Below are positions 33,038 through 42,509 of a stretch of DNA of 64,000 nt, in pieces. The notes below the pieces were generated by a model. That model was not told where the DNA came from, did no database searches, and was given only the letters and a program-made list of their open reading frames with translations. The position numbers were made by a program, and so were the translations under genes. Source of the DNA: Tetrapyrgos nigripes (Eukaryota; Basidiomycota; Agaricomycetes; Agaricales; Campanellaceae); NCBI GenBank assembly GCA_013368315.1, contig JAACJM010000041.1, positions 62,001 through 126,000 of the forward strand, written 5' to 3'. Numbering within the stretch: the stretch's first letter is position 1; each line of letters opens with the position of its first letter.

Positions 33038-33939
33038 CGACTACGATCCTCGAGTCCAGGCAACACAAGATGAAGACGCGGGAAACCTGGACTCATGATC
33101 GCCTCATACGAGAGAGGGCGATCGCTTTGGGTTATTCTATTGACCCTGGCTCCAAATCCTCATACTCCTCAGCTACCGAATCATATATCCAATTCTGTCA
33201 GAACCATGGGTTTGACATCGAACCTTCCGAGGACACATTCAGCCTTTACGTGGCATACATGTGCCATTTCATCAAACCCCCTTCCGTATCCACTTATCTA
33301 TCTGGGATCTGTGATCAGCTCGAGGCACACTATCCTAATATTTGGCAAGTACGCATGAGTAAATTGGTCAGGAGGACGTTGAAAGGATGTAGGAAGCGGC
33401 ATGCGTACGAGAGGCGGCAGAAACATGCGTTGGGGAGAGAAGAGTTACGAGAAGTGTATGACGATTTGAAGAACTCGGACGATCTAGATGACCTGCTTTT
33501 TCTCATGATCCTATTTGTGGGTTTCTTGGCGATTATGAGATTGGGAGAGTTGGTTTGGCCGGACACGGTGGCACATCGGGAGCTGCGGAAAGTGGTGATG
33601 AGATCGAGTTTGAAAGTTGACGATGAGCACATCGAATTTCTCCTCCCTACCCACAAGTCTGACAAGCAGTTTGACGGTAACAAGATCGTATTGCAGGCGA
33701 CAGGCGATGAAGATTGCACGGTAAAGATCACCAAACGTTACTTACAGTGCCGTGATTCCCTTTACCCCGCTCACCTGAACCTTTTCACGCGCAAAGACGG
33801 CTCTATACCAACGAGGCAATGGTTCATTTGGAGACTCCGTCATTATTTTGCTTCAGACGTTGCCGGACATTCATTATGCTCGGGCGGTGCAACTCACTAT
33901 GCCTTACTCGACTTACAGTTATGTAAGCATGTGATGTGA
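33034..33939 (+). pseudogene. Tyrosine recombinase of the YR retroelement, truncated and mutated
   Basis: It starts 4 bp inside the RT frame (ATGA). The N-terminal SAM-like domain reads SATESYIQFCQNHG; the catalytic domain has the first Arg at MRLGEL (Arg169). The second conserved box reads GHSLCSGGAT where the family has HxxR: His279 is present but Arg is Cys282, explained by CGC to TGC. The frame then loses similarity after about residue 289 and stops before the nucleophilic Tyr. It cannot be a working recombinase; integration would need another copy. Confidence 0.75.
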
Positions 33940-34262
33940 CTGATGCGCTCGCGTGGCTCTGTGCCAAATGCTCGATTTTGACGACAGCGACGATGAGCAC
34001 CCTTCCTCCCCACTGAAAAATCCACATCTTTGTCAAGAAGGAGAATTTATATGTAGAACAAATATGTACTAGTCAGTTTTGCGATTTAATTTACCTAGAT
34101 CTCATTACGGCAAAGTGTGCCATTGGCCGGTGGATGACTGTACCGGTCGCAAAGATATTGAGACAACGGCATTGTTTGGTTAAGAAATACAGGAGCCGCG
34201 GATATGGGCAAGGACTCGGAGGAAACCGGAAACAACAGCACGGGAGGAGACGGGATGAATAT
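33940..34262. other. Non-coding junction
   Basis: No gene. 34110-34133 (GTGCCATTGGCCGGTGGATGACTG) is the inverse of 28366-28389, so two inverted copies of this motif flank the YR retroelement at a distance. Confidence 0.45.
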
Positions 34263-34323
34263 GCACCGCCACACGCAGAAACGGAGTGTAAAGAACTCAG
34301 CCTCATTTCATTCGGCCTCATAA
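34263..34323 (-). repeat. F1 left end, minus orientation
   Basis: GCACCGCCACACGCAGAAACGG...CTCAGCCTCATTTCATTCGGCCTCATAA matches the F1 left end on the minus strand. With the right end at 27984 it would delimit a 6.3 kb unit containing the YR retroelement. Confidence 0.7.
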
Positions 34324-34808
34324 CCCGGATATTGAGTCTACACTCAAAGGACTGGGTATTGGGCCTACCAGTTGTGTCTGGGATGATCCTGAAAGCAGAT
34401 GACTGTGTCTCTCGGCCACTTTATGTTGAATTGGCGCATTCAGTTGCAGCCATCAACGTCATCTATGTAGAACAATAGTAGTAGTTATAAATAGAACAAT
34501 AAATGTAGTACGACAATAGTGTACGAAACCAGCATTGTACTATCAAGTACAATAGAATCTTATTGTTACTCTAGTATTAGTTTACATGTATTTGTACCTC
34601 CTCAATGGTATATAAGGACTCGTAGATAGTCCTCCAAATAACAAGTTTTATACTTAACTCTCATCACTCAATAAGCCTCTTACAAGCCTTACAAGCTATT
34701 CTCTATCCACAGGTAAGTTGCGTAGTTGCCACTGCGTTTAGTAGTGTCCAGGATCATACCATGCCTGCTTAACACTTTACACTCTTCATGCTATCTACGA
34801 CCCATCTC

Positions 34809-34908
34809 CAGTAGACTCCCTCTTAGAGCATACCCTCGGTCGAGGCCAAAAGCTATGCATTAAGAGTTTCGTCGTACAAAAATCTGTGTATTAAGAGGGA
34901 GTTTACTG
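34809..34908. mobile_element. Tc1/mariner-like MITE, about 100 bp
   Basis: Inverted ends CAGTAGACTCCCTCTTA and TAAGAGGGAGTTTACTG (one mismatch). The right flank is TA as expected for mariner/pogo elements; the left flank is TC, so the duplication is not intact. Confidence 0.6.
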
Positions 34909-35694
34909 TACTCAATTCGGGCTAACCGACTCGCTTGCTATCGCTTAGCACCTCGATGAACACTATCCTGATACACACAAACAGGGCCAACTCATACCCT
35001 AAAAAACTCTAACCTTCCACACTTTAAACCTGGAGCGTAGCCCTCCAAACCCACCTGTTAAACACCTTGTGGAAATTCTCCTTACCACTGGAAATTTGGG
35101 CAATGAATAAAAAGAGTGAAGAGTATTTCTAATCCCTTTACATTTCAGATCTTTTTCTTCAACTCGTATCTTGGACAATGTGGTGACACTTGATGCGAAG
35201 GGTGACATTGTGATTCATCAAGGAACATCAAACATCCTAATCTTGTATACGGCGCTGCTCCTGGTCCCATCGTGATGTATTCGCCCCCATCGTCATAGTC
35301 AGATGTATCTTTCTCGTAATTTATTCGTCACAGATATGACTCTGATATAACATCAGCTCTTGCGTTAGACGATCGTCATAAAATCTAGCTTGTAATATAT
35401 ATTCAAAAATCCGTTATATTTCTACGAGACCCGATTCGGTGTATCATTGTCAACGAAAAGAAAGCCTTTCCTCTCATCGGTGGAAGCCTAGAGCTCTTGG
35501 GATCCTGGAGACTCAGCCAAACTATGTAGAGGCCACATTTTGAAATATACCATTCCACAGAAGAGATAGATGAGTACTGAACGACTGCACTCAGAGTAGC
35601 CTAGTAACAACCACACATTGCAGGAGAGGCTCCTTACCAAGTTACTTATTAGATATATAAGTATAGCTAAGTTGTATGGCTAGAGAGCGAAATT
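34909..35694. other. Intergenic
   Basis: No gene recognised. The last part is presumably the 3' UTR of the minus-strand peroxygenase. Confidence 0.45.
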
Positions 35695-36843
35695 CTAAAT
35701 ACTATTAGCAGTAAGAGGATCGATATCACCGCTAGGACCAAGACGAATCCACGGGTTAGGCTGCACCCCACTGGGCTGGAACTCAGAAAGACGTTCAATC
35801 TCCTTCTGAATGGGACGAAGGACATCTTCGGTAATTAAAATGTCGTTTTTCTTCCAGCCTTCAGCGATGGGGAGACGTTCTTCGCGGAAGAAGATTTGGA
35901 CGTAGCTGAAGTAACATTAGTCCTTGAACGGGAGAAGGGAGATGCAACTCACTTCTTCGGCGCCTTTGTACCCAGTCCAGCCGTGGCATTACCCATCACA
36001 GCGATGTACAACGACGATTCACGACTCCTGATCTTGAATCCCTTGACATTATTGATCAATTGAGCATTCGCGGCATTCTGAATGGCCTGTCGTTCCTTCT
36101 GAACTTCACCAGCCGAAGTAGCATTGTAATAGCCGACTCCGGAGTTAGAGTTGGCCAGGGTGGTGAAAACGGTTTCGTTGAAATGGATATTGTCGTTGTT
36201 GGGATCGACGTGGAAATCTTCACGGGAGAGGGAGATATCGTGTTCAAACGTTTCGTGCCTATGACACCGGGTAAGGGAATAAGTAAGTAAAAGAAGGATG
36301 AGATTTGATTTGGATTGAGGAAGATGGACAAGATGAGATGGCAATGGCGGAAGGAGTACTTACAGGGCAATCTCAGTCAAATTAAAGAAATCAGGGGTCT
36401 CAGCTGCAATCAGAGCACCCTTGGCCGCCAACATTACTACGTCTGGTCCGACGTTGAAACCGTCTGGGTAACAATTCGGAATGAGTTCATGGACCCAAAT
36501 CTATTGCCGGAAATGGAGAGACAAACCTAGGACTGCTTGTAACACAATAGGTATGGTAATGTTCGTACCATCCCGTGGAAGATAGCCATGATTCGCGAGC
36601 CTGTGAAAAGAGCTTAAAGATCACTCATCTGAATCAAGAAGGATAGTAGGATACTACGTACGTGTTCAATCCAGGGCAAGGACCACGGGCATCATTAGGC
36701 CCAGGGGCTTGGAACTCATGATCGTCCCCACTAGGACCAGTCGTAGGAGCTGTGTCGTACTGCCTAGCATAGACGGCATGCGCAGAGACCATCGTGGTCC
36801 ATGCTGGGAGAAGAGAGACGAGTGCGAGGAGCTTCAGCATCAT
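35695..36843 (-). CDS. Heme-thiolate peroxidase/peroxygenase (Peroxidase_2 family), copy 1
   Basis: Five exons: 36843-36662, 36600-36527, 36463-36364, 36258-35953 and 35905-35695, giving 290 residues. A signal peptide of about 21 residues ends near MVSAHA, so the enzyme is secreted. The PCP motif (GPCPGLNT) supplies axial Cys56, followed by LANHGYLPRDG. The acid-base motif is EHD at 124-126 followed by SLSRED. EHD is the chloroperoxidase-type motif; many peroxygenases have EGD. The family uses H2O2 to halogenate, oxidise or oxygenate organic substrates. N-glycosylation motifs (NIT, NET, NAT) are present. All exon lengths except the first equal those of copy 2, 0.9 kb away and divergently oriented. 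All key residues are intact. Confidence 0.9.
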
Positions 36844-37770
36844 TGTCGTTGGTCGTTGGCGTTGGTGTTGGGAAGGCTGCTTATATCACCAGATAGGATC
36901 CTAGAAGTAAGAAGAGAAGGAAAGATGTGGCGATGACTTTTCGCCAGCGCCATCGCCACTTTTTATACACAATCTCTGGGCTTTGGTTCACTCAAAAGCC
37001 CGTCTCCGAGCATACATGTACGTACGTGACATAGAATAAGTGGCGAGACTCAGAAACGCAGCGTGAGCTTGATCGCAGCTCATTCAAGCGTCGGAGAAAG
37101 ATAGCATACGCGTAACTCGCCACCCATTTCGATTTTCGGATTCTTACCACTTTTGGAACACTTCCGTCGCTTCTGACGATCCCCTAAATATAAAACAAGT
37201 GTTCGCCACAGTCTTGACCTGTATCCGTCGGAGTCTCGTCTTTTGTCCTTTTATAAGGTGTTAGATATTATGAGCTCTCGTAAAGATCGCATTATTGCAT
37301 CATCGCCTCGGACTCTCGTCAGACATTGAAAGATCTCGACTTCAGTAAGTTTTTAAAAAGTATTATTATTCCAAACGCTAACGCCATTGCCATCGGCTGC
37401 AACTTCCGAACCAATAAAAACTCAAATAAAAGTAAGCTGCCCTCGCTTCTTGATGTATTCTGTCTGACTACCGCATGTAAGTTAAGACAGGACTCATGGG
37501 TACATGTGCAAGAACAAGGTGAGTCACGGTCCAGGTAAGTACCTATTTGGTAGTACTTCCGTTGGGAACGTTTACAATGGCTGCACTGGCCGAATTCAAG
37601 TATTCGTTTGAACAGGCTAACTTGAAGAGGTCATGCTAATGCCAAGCCTGTATGTAGAGGAGTCGAGGAGTATAAGAGTGGGGATGGTGTTGGCGACAAG
37701 CTCATCACCCTTTCTCGGTTCTTTTCTTGCTTTTTAAGGACTCCTACCGCCCTTTGCAACGCTACCAACA
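36844..37770. promoter_or_regulatory. Shared divergent promoter region of the peroxygenase pair
   Basis: The 927-bp gap holds TATA-like boxes on both sides: TATAAGC on the minus strand at 36885-36879 (36 nt from the copy 1 ATG) and TATAAGAG at 37671-37678 (93 nt from the copy 2 ATG). A single gap may co-regulate both genes. I found no other gene in it. Confidence 0.55.
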
Positions 37771-38938
37771 ATGATCAAGCTCACTGGTCTCCTCGCACTC
37801 GTCTCTCTTCTCCCAGCATGGACCACGATGGTCTCTGCGCATGCCGTCTATGCTAGGCAGTACGACACAGCTCCTACGACTGGTCCTAGTGGGGACGATC
37901 ATGGGTTCCAAGCCCCTGGGCCTAATGATGCCCGTGGTCCTTGCCCTGGATTGAACACGTACGTAGTATCCTACTATCCTTCTTGATTCAGATGAGTGAT
38001 CTTTGAGCTCTTTTCACAGGCTCGCGAATCATGGCTATCTTCCACGGGATGGTACGAACATTACCATACCTATTGTGTTACAAGCAGTCCTCGGTTTGTC
38101 TCTCCATTTCCGGCAATAGATTTGGGTCTGTGAACTCATTCCGAATTGTTATCCAGACGGTTTCAACGTCGGACCAGACGTAGTAATATTGGCGGCCAAG
38201 GGTGCTCTGATTGCAGCTGAGACCTCTGATTTCTTCAATTTGGAGGAGATTGCTCTGTAAGTACTCCTGCCATTGCCATCTCATCTTGTCCAGCCTCCTC
38301 AAGCCAAGTCAAATCTCATCGTTCTTCTACTTACTGATTCCCATACCGTATCATAGGCACGAAACATTCGAACACGACATCTCCCTCTCCCGTGAAGACT
38401 TCAACGTTGATCCTAACAACGACAATATCCATTTCAACGAAACTGTTTTCACCACCCTAGCCAACTCTAACCCCGGAGTAGATTACTATAACGCTACATC
38501 TGCTGGATTCGTCCAGAAAGACCGCCAGGCCATTCAGAACGCTGTGAATCCTCAGCTAATTAATAATGTGAAGGGATTCAAGATTCGAACGAGAGAATCT
38601 TCTTTGTATATTGCTGTGATGGGTAATATTACGGATGGGGTGGCTACGAGGGCGCCGAAGAAGTACGTTACATTTTTCTTTGAATCTCCAAGAACGAAAA
38701 TCTTACGCAGCGTCAACGTTACCCCAGCTACGTCCAAATCCTGTTCCGCGAAGAACGTCTCCCCATCGCTGAAGGCTGGAAGAAGAACGAACTGATGATC
38801 ACTGCCGATATGATTCGTCCTATCCAGAAGGAGATTGAGCGTCGTTCCGAGTTCCAGCCCAGTGGGGTGCAGCCTAACCCGTGGATTCGTCTTGGTCCCA
38901 GCGGCGATATTGATCCTATCACTGCTAACAGTATTTGA
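37771..38938 (+). CDS. Heme-thiolate peroxidase/peroxygenase (Peroxidase_2 family), copy 2
   Basis: Exons 37771-37958, 38020-38093, 38157-38256, 38357-38662 and 38728-38938 join in frame to 292 residues. The first 23 residues form a signal peptide. The heme ligand is Cys58 in GPCPGLNT; the EHD acid-base triad is at 126-128 with SLSRED after it. The C-terminus (ERRSEFQPSG, NPWIRLGPSGDIDP) is shared with copy 1. The two proteins are nearly identical in exon 1 and differ by scattered substitutions in exon 4 (for example NPGVDYY versus NSGVGYY), so the inverted duplication is fairly recent and both reading frames have been kept. It lies within the E1-E2 segment, as possible transposon cargo. Confidence 0.9.
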
Positions 38939-39739
38939 TGAACTTTAGCGCTCTCCTTTCATCATCATTGCTAGCGCTCTTCCTCAAGAGTTCTATTCGT
39001 ACAAAGTACCTCGAGTCCATACTTATCTATTAATCATATAGTCGTATCACTCCTGCAAGGGTGGATCACTATTAGTGCGGTCGTTTCCAGTATCCATTTT
39101 CTTACTATGAGCACGTTTCATATTTATTCAGTAGTTTGTTGCGTCTTGAACTGCACCGATCCCGACGGAAAAGAGCAAGTCCTTGGAAGTACAAAAGCGA
39201 GTCAATAACGAAAGTACATAACGCAGGATCCAGAGACTTATTGGTTTGCTTCAAGTTTTACTCGTACTTCTCCAACACCTTAATCAACCTCCCCAACCTG
39301 CCCCCATGCCAACTCGCCACATCCTTCCACTCCTCGCTATCCTTCCCGAACAAGATCCTTATCCAGATAATAAACCCTCCCAACATGAAATCTGCGAAAC
39401 GTGCGCTATCCTCTCCTTCCATGACAAACGTGTTATCCTTCCCATACTACCCAGCTAACATTCCCATCAGGAAAACCATCCCTCGGAAAGTTGCCAAAAG
39501 TTTGGAAAATTTCTCAAAATTTGCCCAAATTTCCGACCTCCCTTTCATTTCCAAAATTTTGGCAAATTTTAGGGTATCCCCAATAAATTTTGGAAATTTC
39601 CACCTATTTCGACGAGTTTCAGAGTGATTTTCTGGACTTTTTCATTCATTTCTGGCATCCTTTAGACATTTCGCTCAAGCATATTGTGAGGCAACCGATA
39701 GCTGTATTGAGCAATGGTAGTAAGGAATGTAGCTTATAA
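38939..39739. other. Intergenic
   Basis: No supported gene. 39490-39600 is rich in AAATTT and CCAAAATTTTGG palindromes, which opens a 163-codon frame over it that I regard as spurious. Confidence 0.45.
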
Positions 39740-40157
39740 CACCTCAGGCAACCCCCCCTGGGGGACCTATTAGGTGGGTTACTACCATGTCATCCTCTCA
39801 CCTTGTAGGTCTCAAAAACCTGGTAGCCTACCATTCCTGCCATTTATATGGTAGCTACCTCGTAGTGTCCTGGTAGTAGATTTTTTGAATTCACTGGTAG
39901 CTACCCTTAGGCCATGGTAGTACCATGGTAGCTACCATGCTCATGTGCATCACTAGGTAGCTACCCTGCTCATGCATACCAGATAGGCAGCTACCTGGTA
40001 GTATGTGGTAGCTACCAGACTTGTTTCTGGTCATCCTGGTAGCTACCATATAAATGGCAGGAATGGTAGGCTACCAGGTTTTTGAGACCTACAAGGTGAG
40101 AGGATGACATGGTAGTAACCCACCTAATAGGTCCCCCAGGGGGGGTTGCCTGAGGTG
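39740..40157. mobile_element. E2: 418-bp short copy of the E element
   Basis: It has the same CACCTCAGGCAACC termini and over 100-bp TIRs as E1, filled only with GGTAGCTACC-rich sequence. Its internal units combine the left part of E1 and the reverse complement of E1's right part. It is MITE-like and forms the right border of the 22.8 kb segment. Confidence 0.85.
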
Positions 40158-40380
40158 GAGTCAAGTACATAATTTTTTTTTAAAAATACAGAGATATAAT
40201 GTTCAATTCTTCCTAGGTGTTTCCCAACTGCATTATATAGATATGGTAATCCAGATGGAACAGGAAGGTCCTTATAAATGAGGCTTTATGATTCAGAGGC
40301 AATGGCAATAGATTACAAGCTAAAAAATAGGTTAGACCTATTCAAGGTAAAATAGTGGATATCAAAGACATGAAGTGGCT
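40158..40380. repeat. Right half of the P arm
   Basis: From GAGTCAAGTACATAA onward the sequence parallels 41953-42150, with shared TACAGAGATA, ATGTTCAATT, TTTATGATTCAGAG and CAATGGCAATAGA. It is the continuation of the arm that stops at 17375. Confidence 0.75.
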
Positions 40381-40856
40381 ATGGGCCATCGCGGCTAACG
40401 CGTGGCGAGTACGAGGCCGTTATAGCACTCCAAGTTTGTAAAATACAGATTATTTTATTGGACTTCTTTATACTGAAAATCCTCATATTAACTTATACAA
40501 GTACATTTTTAATTTGTTCCTTTCTTCTACGAAACTCCGCAAATACATCTTTACATTCCCTTCTTTACAGGGTCAGACAATCATAGAATAACAAACTTCA
40601 CATTCAAAGCAAGGGTTTCCTCTCCTGACCCATAGAATCCCGCTGTATATCCAACAGAGCAGATGCCTTTTGCAGGGATATCTTCAGTGTACAATGGCCG
40701 TGTTCCAATGAAAGTGATGTGGGCCAATGCTACGCGTGGCGAGTATGAGGCCACAGGCTCTGGTACGTAAATCATTCCTTCCTGTAGTAATAATCCCTCT
40801 TCTAACAATGGAATATCATACATGGTTCCTGTTTCCTTGAAGCTATGTATTCATCC
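40381..40856. repeat. Two degenerate F1 right ends and intervening sequence
   Basis: GGGCCATCGCGG...CGTGGCGAGTACGAGGCC (40384-40424) and GATGTGGGCCAATGCTACGCGTGGCGAGTATGAGGCC (40718-40754) both match the F1 right end on the minus strand. No gene is evident. Confidence 0.6.
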
Positions 40857-41381
40857 TAGTGTTGTAAACGGTCCGACTCGACAGCGGCTAGCCGACGAGC
40901 CGAGCCGGTATTAGAGCTGTGGCTCAGCTCTGACTGGCTCGCGGCTCGAGTCATCTAGGGTAGGTCAAAAATTTTGTCTGTGTGGAGCAGTCAGAGTTCC
41001 ATTTCAGAGATGCCAACAAGCATTGGCTTCCTCACTTCCCTTATGAAGATGGCTGGAGCCTGTCAGCCTTGTTGGAAATTGAAGTTGTCGAACCTCGTCA
41101 TGTCATCCTTGGCATGTTCCCACAACCTCACTTACACCTCATTTTGCAAACATTCTTGTGATTTGTAAAATACACAGGTAAAACTACTTTGAATTACTCA
41201 TATATACTATTTACGGACTTGAGATAGCCTTTCAGCTTTGTAGGTAGCAATAGTTTGCTTTTTTCCGTAGACGATTGGATTTCACCGACTCTAAACGGCT
41301 AGAGTTGGAGTCGAGTCGATTTTACCGGCTCTGACAAAGAGCCGAGCCGGAGCGGACCATAGCCGACCGTTTACATCACTA
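40857..41381. mobile_element. hAT-like TIR element, 525 bp
   Basis: Inverted ends TAGTGTTGTAAACGGTC and GACCGTTTACATCACTA (about one mismatch), with GAGCCGAGCCGG and CGAGTCG motifs repeated inside both ends. The TAGTG.TGTAAACGG terminus is typical of fungal hAT MITEs. No target duplication is visible, so one edge may have decayed. Confidence 0.6.
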
Positions 41382-41785
41382 GCAGGAGTCATGGTTGTCT
41401 CATGTCCTTTACAGGGATTTTCGTTCTACATTCGCCATCCATTGTTGTTCTCCTTGGTCTAGTTCCTTGCTGTCATCTCAGTTGCCATACAGGCATGTAG
41501 ATCGATCTGCCAGCAGCTTGGATCGTTGGTCTCATAGGCTTAGGGTTAGTGGGTGAGTAGTGTCACTCCCTCTCACTGAAGCCACCCCTAGGTTCCAGAC
41601 TCCTCCTGGGGCATTCTCCCCTCATCGACGAGCCCATTCAGCATTGAGGGTTCGTGACATTTTTACAGGTCTACCCGTACTGTAAACTGTACTGTATCAA
41701 GCAAGTTCTCGAGGCTCGACAGTACAGATACAACACCCGTACAACTGTACCCGTCAAAGCCATACATACAGGTACAGTGTACAGC

Positions 41786-42292
41786 CCTATGAGTGAGCTT
41801 GAGTGTGAGCTTGACTTTCCTTTTTGGGTATGGGTGTGCTTATCCTAGTCTAGTGGACTTTACTACACTTCATTTTACTTACATTCAAAGGTTCATTCAT
41901 TGAACAGATGTATATCATGCATACTACATTCTTCATTGCACATTGGTTTAGTCTCTACTGAGTCAAGTACATAATTTACAGAGATAGAATGTTCAATTTT
42001 TCCTAGATTTACCCAATTGTGTTGGATAGCTTGCTTTGAGAGAACAGGCAGATCCTGATCAATGAAGTTTTATGATTCAGAGACAATGGCAATGGACTTC
42101 AAAGCTAGAAAATAGTTTAGATATATTCCAGAGAAATTATGGCATATCACAGGCATTTCAGGACATATAAACAGCTTTTGCATCATTGTGAGATGGCTCA
42201 AGAGTAGCTGGTGGAACCTTAAGTGTAGCTTGAGGGTAGCTGGAGGGAACTTGACTGTGAGCTTGACTGTGAGCTTGAAAAACCAGGTGCCC
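41786..42292. repeat. Uninterrupted P core and right terminus
   Basis: It contains left arm (GTGAGCTTGACTTTCC, TTCATTCATTGAA), the intact CTGAGTCAAGTAC junction at about 41957, right arm, and the terminus GCTTGAAAAACCAGGTGCCC. This copy shows what the E1-E2 segment interrupted. Confidence 0.75.
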
Positions 42293-42302
42293 TATAGGCA
42301 AG

Positions 42303-42373
42303 GATACCCAGCAGGTAATAGGTATTGTCAGCAATGGAATGAGGCCCTAAATATAATGTAAGACAGTACGTAC
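42303..42373 (-). other. Donor-side part of hydrophobin intron 1
   Basis: It runs from GTACGTACTG to the TATAGGCAAG target duplication. It contains a TTGCTGACAAT branch-like motif. With the short piece at 12112-12126 it makes a normal intron of about 86 nt. Confidence 0.7.
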
Positions 42374-42439
42374 ACTGGCGACTGCAAGAGTAGCAGCGAG
42401 GGCTGAGACCAGGATGGTAGTAGAGGTGCGGTGGAACAT
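42374..42439 (-). pseudogene. Class I hydrophobin, first exon with signal peptide (fragment 1 of 3)
   Basis: ATG at 42439-42437 starts 22 codons (TTILVSALAATLAVAS at the end), a clear secretion signal. A GTACGT donor follows at 42373. Intron 1 continues to 42293 and is then broken by element P. Its acceptor TATCTAG is at 12118-12112, beyond P, where exon 2 begins in phase 0. A TATTTAG box lies about 65 nt upstream of the ATG. The promoter and exon may still be transcribed into P. Confidence 0.78.
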
Positions 42440-42509
42440 CTTGTAAGATAAGTGTGAAGGGATCGAAAGCAATCGAATTGGAGAGTAAGAACAAGCTTCT
42501 TCCCTAAAT

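Larger units (their letters stand above)
29341..33939 (+). mobile_element. Ngaro/DIRS-type tyrosine-recombinase retroelement, 3' truncated
   Basis: Three frames in the order gag, RT-RNase H, tyrosine recombinase are diagnostic of YR retroelements. The lack of a methyltransferase domain and presence in a basidiomycete favour Ngaro, known from Coprinopsis and Phanerochaete. The 5' non-coding region (about 29341-29709) includes a hairpin-forming GGGGAGCCCTGAAACAGCGA followed by CTCCCC; a related copy is at 50936-51170. The recombinase frame stops before the catalytic tyrosine, and no split direct repeats are found downstream. The element has therefore lost its 3' end near 33900. Confidence 0.75.
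17376..40157. mobile_element. 22.8 kb segment bounded by TIR elements E1 and E2, 7-bp outer duplication
   Basis: The outer flanks are GAGTCAA (17369-17375) and GAGTCAA (40158-40164), and the sequences beyond them are the two halves of the P arm. The uninterrupted arm at 41953-41965 reads CTGAGTCAAGTAC. E1 alone (right flank GGTTACT) and E2 alone (left flank CTTATAA) have no matching duplication. The simplest reading is that E1, the cargo and E2 entered as one unit, either by composite transposition or by a circle carrying one E integrating into a resident E. Cargo includes F1 repeats, a tyrosine-recombinase retroelement and two peroxygenase genes. Confidence 0.65.
12127..42292. mobile_element. 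Element P: 30.2 kb nested macro-element with 10-bp target duplication
   Basis: The left end GGGCCACCAGTTTTTCAAGC (12127) and right end GCTTGAAAAACCAGGTGCCC (to 42292) are identical to those of element A. The flanks are TATAGGCAAG at 12117-12126 and again at 42293-42302. Removing P with one flank copy joins hydrophobin intron 1 cleanly. P's own arms are 12127-12162 plus 17202-17375, 40158 to about 40380, and a second core copy at 41786-42292. Nested inside are a copia element and the 22.8 kb E-bounded segment. No transposase for P is visible. Presence of a second core leaves open that two P copies recombined. Confidence 0.78.

Noticed and set aside
39136..39627. 163-codon frame downstream of peroxygenase copy 2
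   Set aside because: Second half is AAATTT/CCAAA palindromic DNA; no domain, no intron signals.
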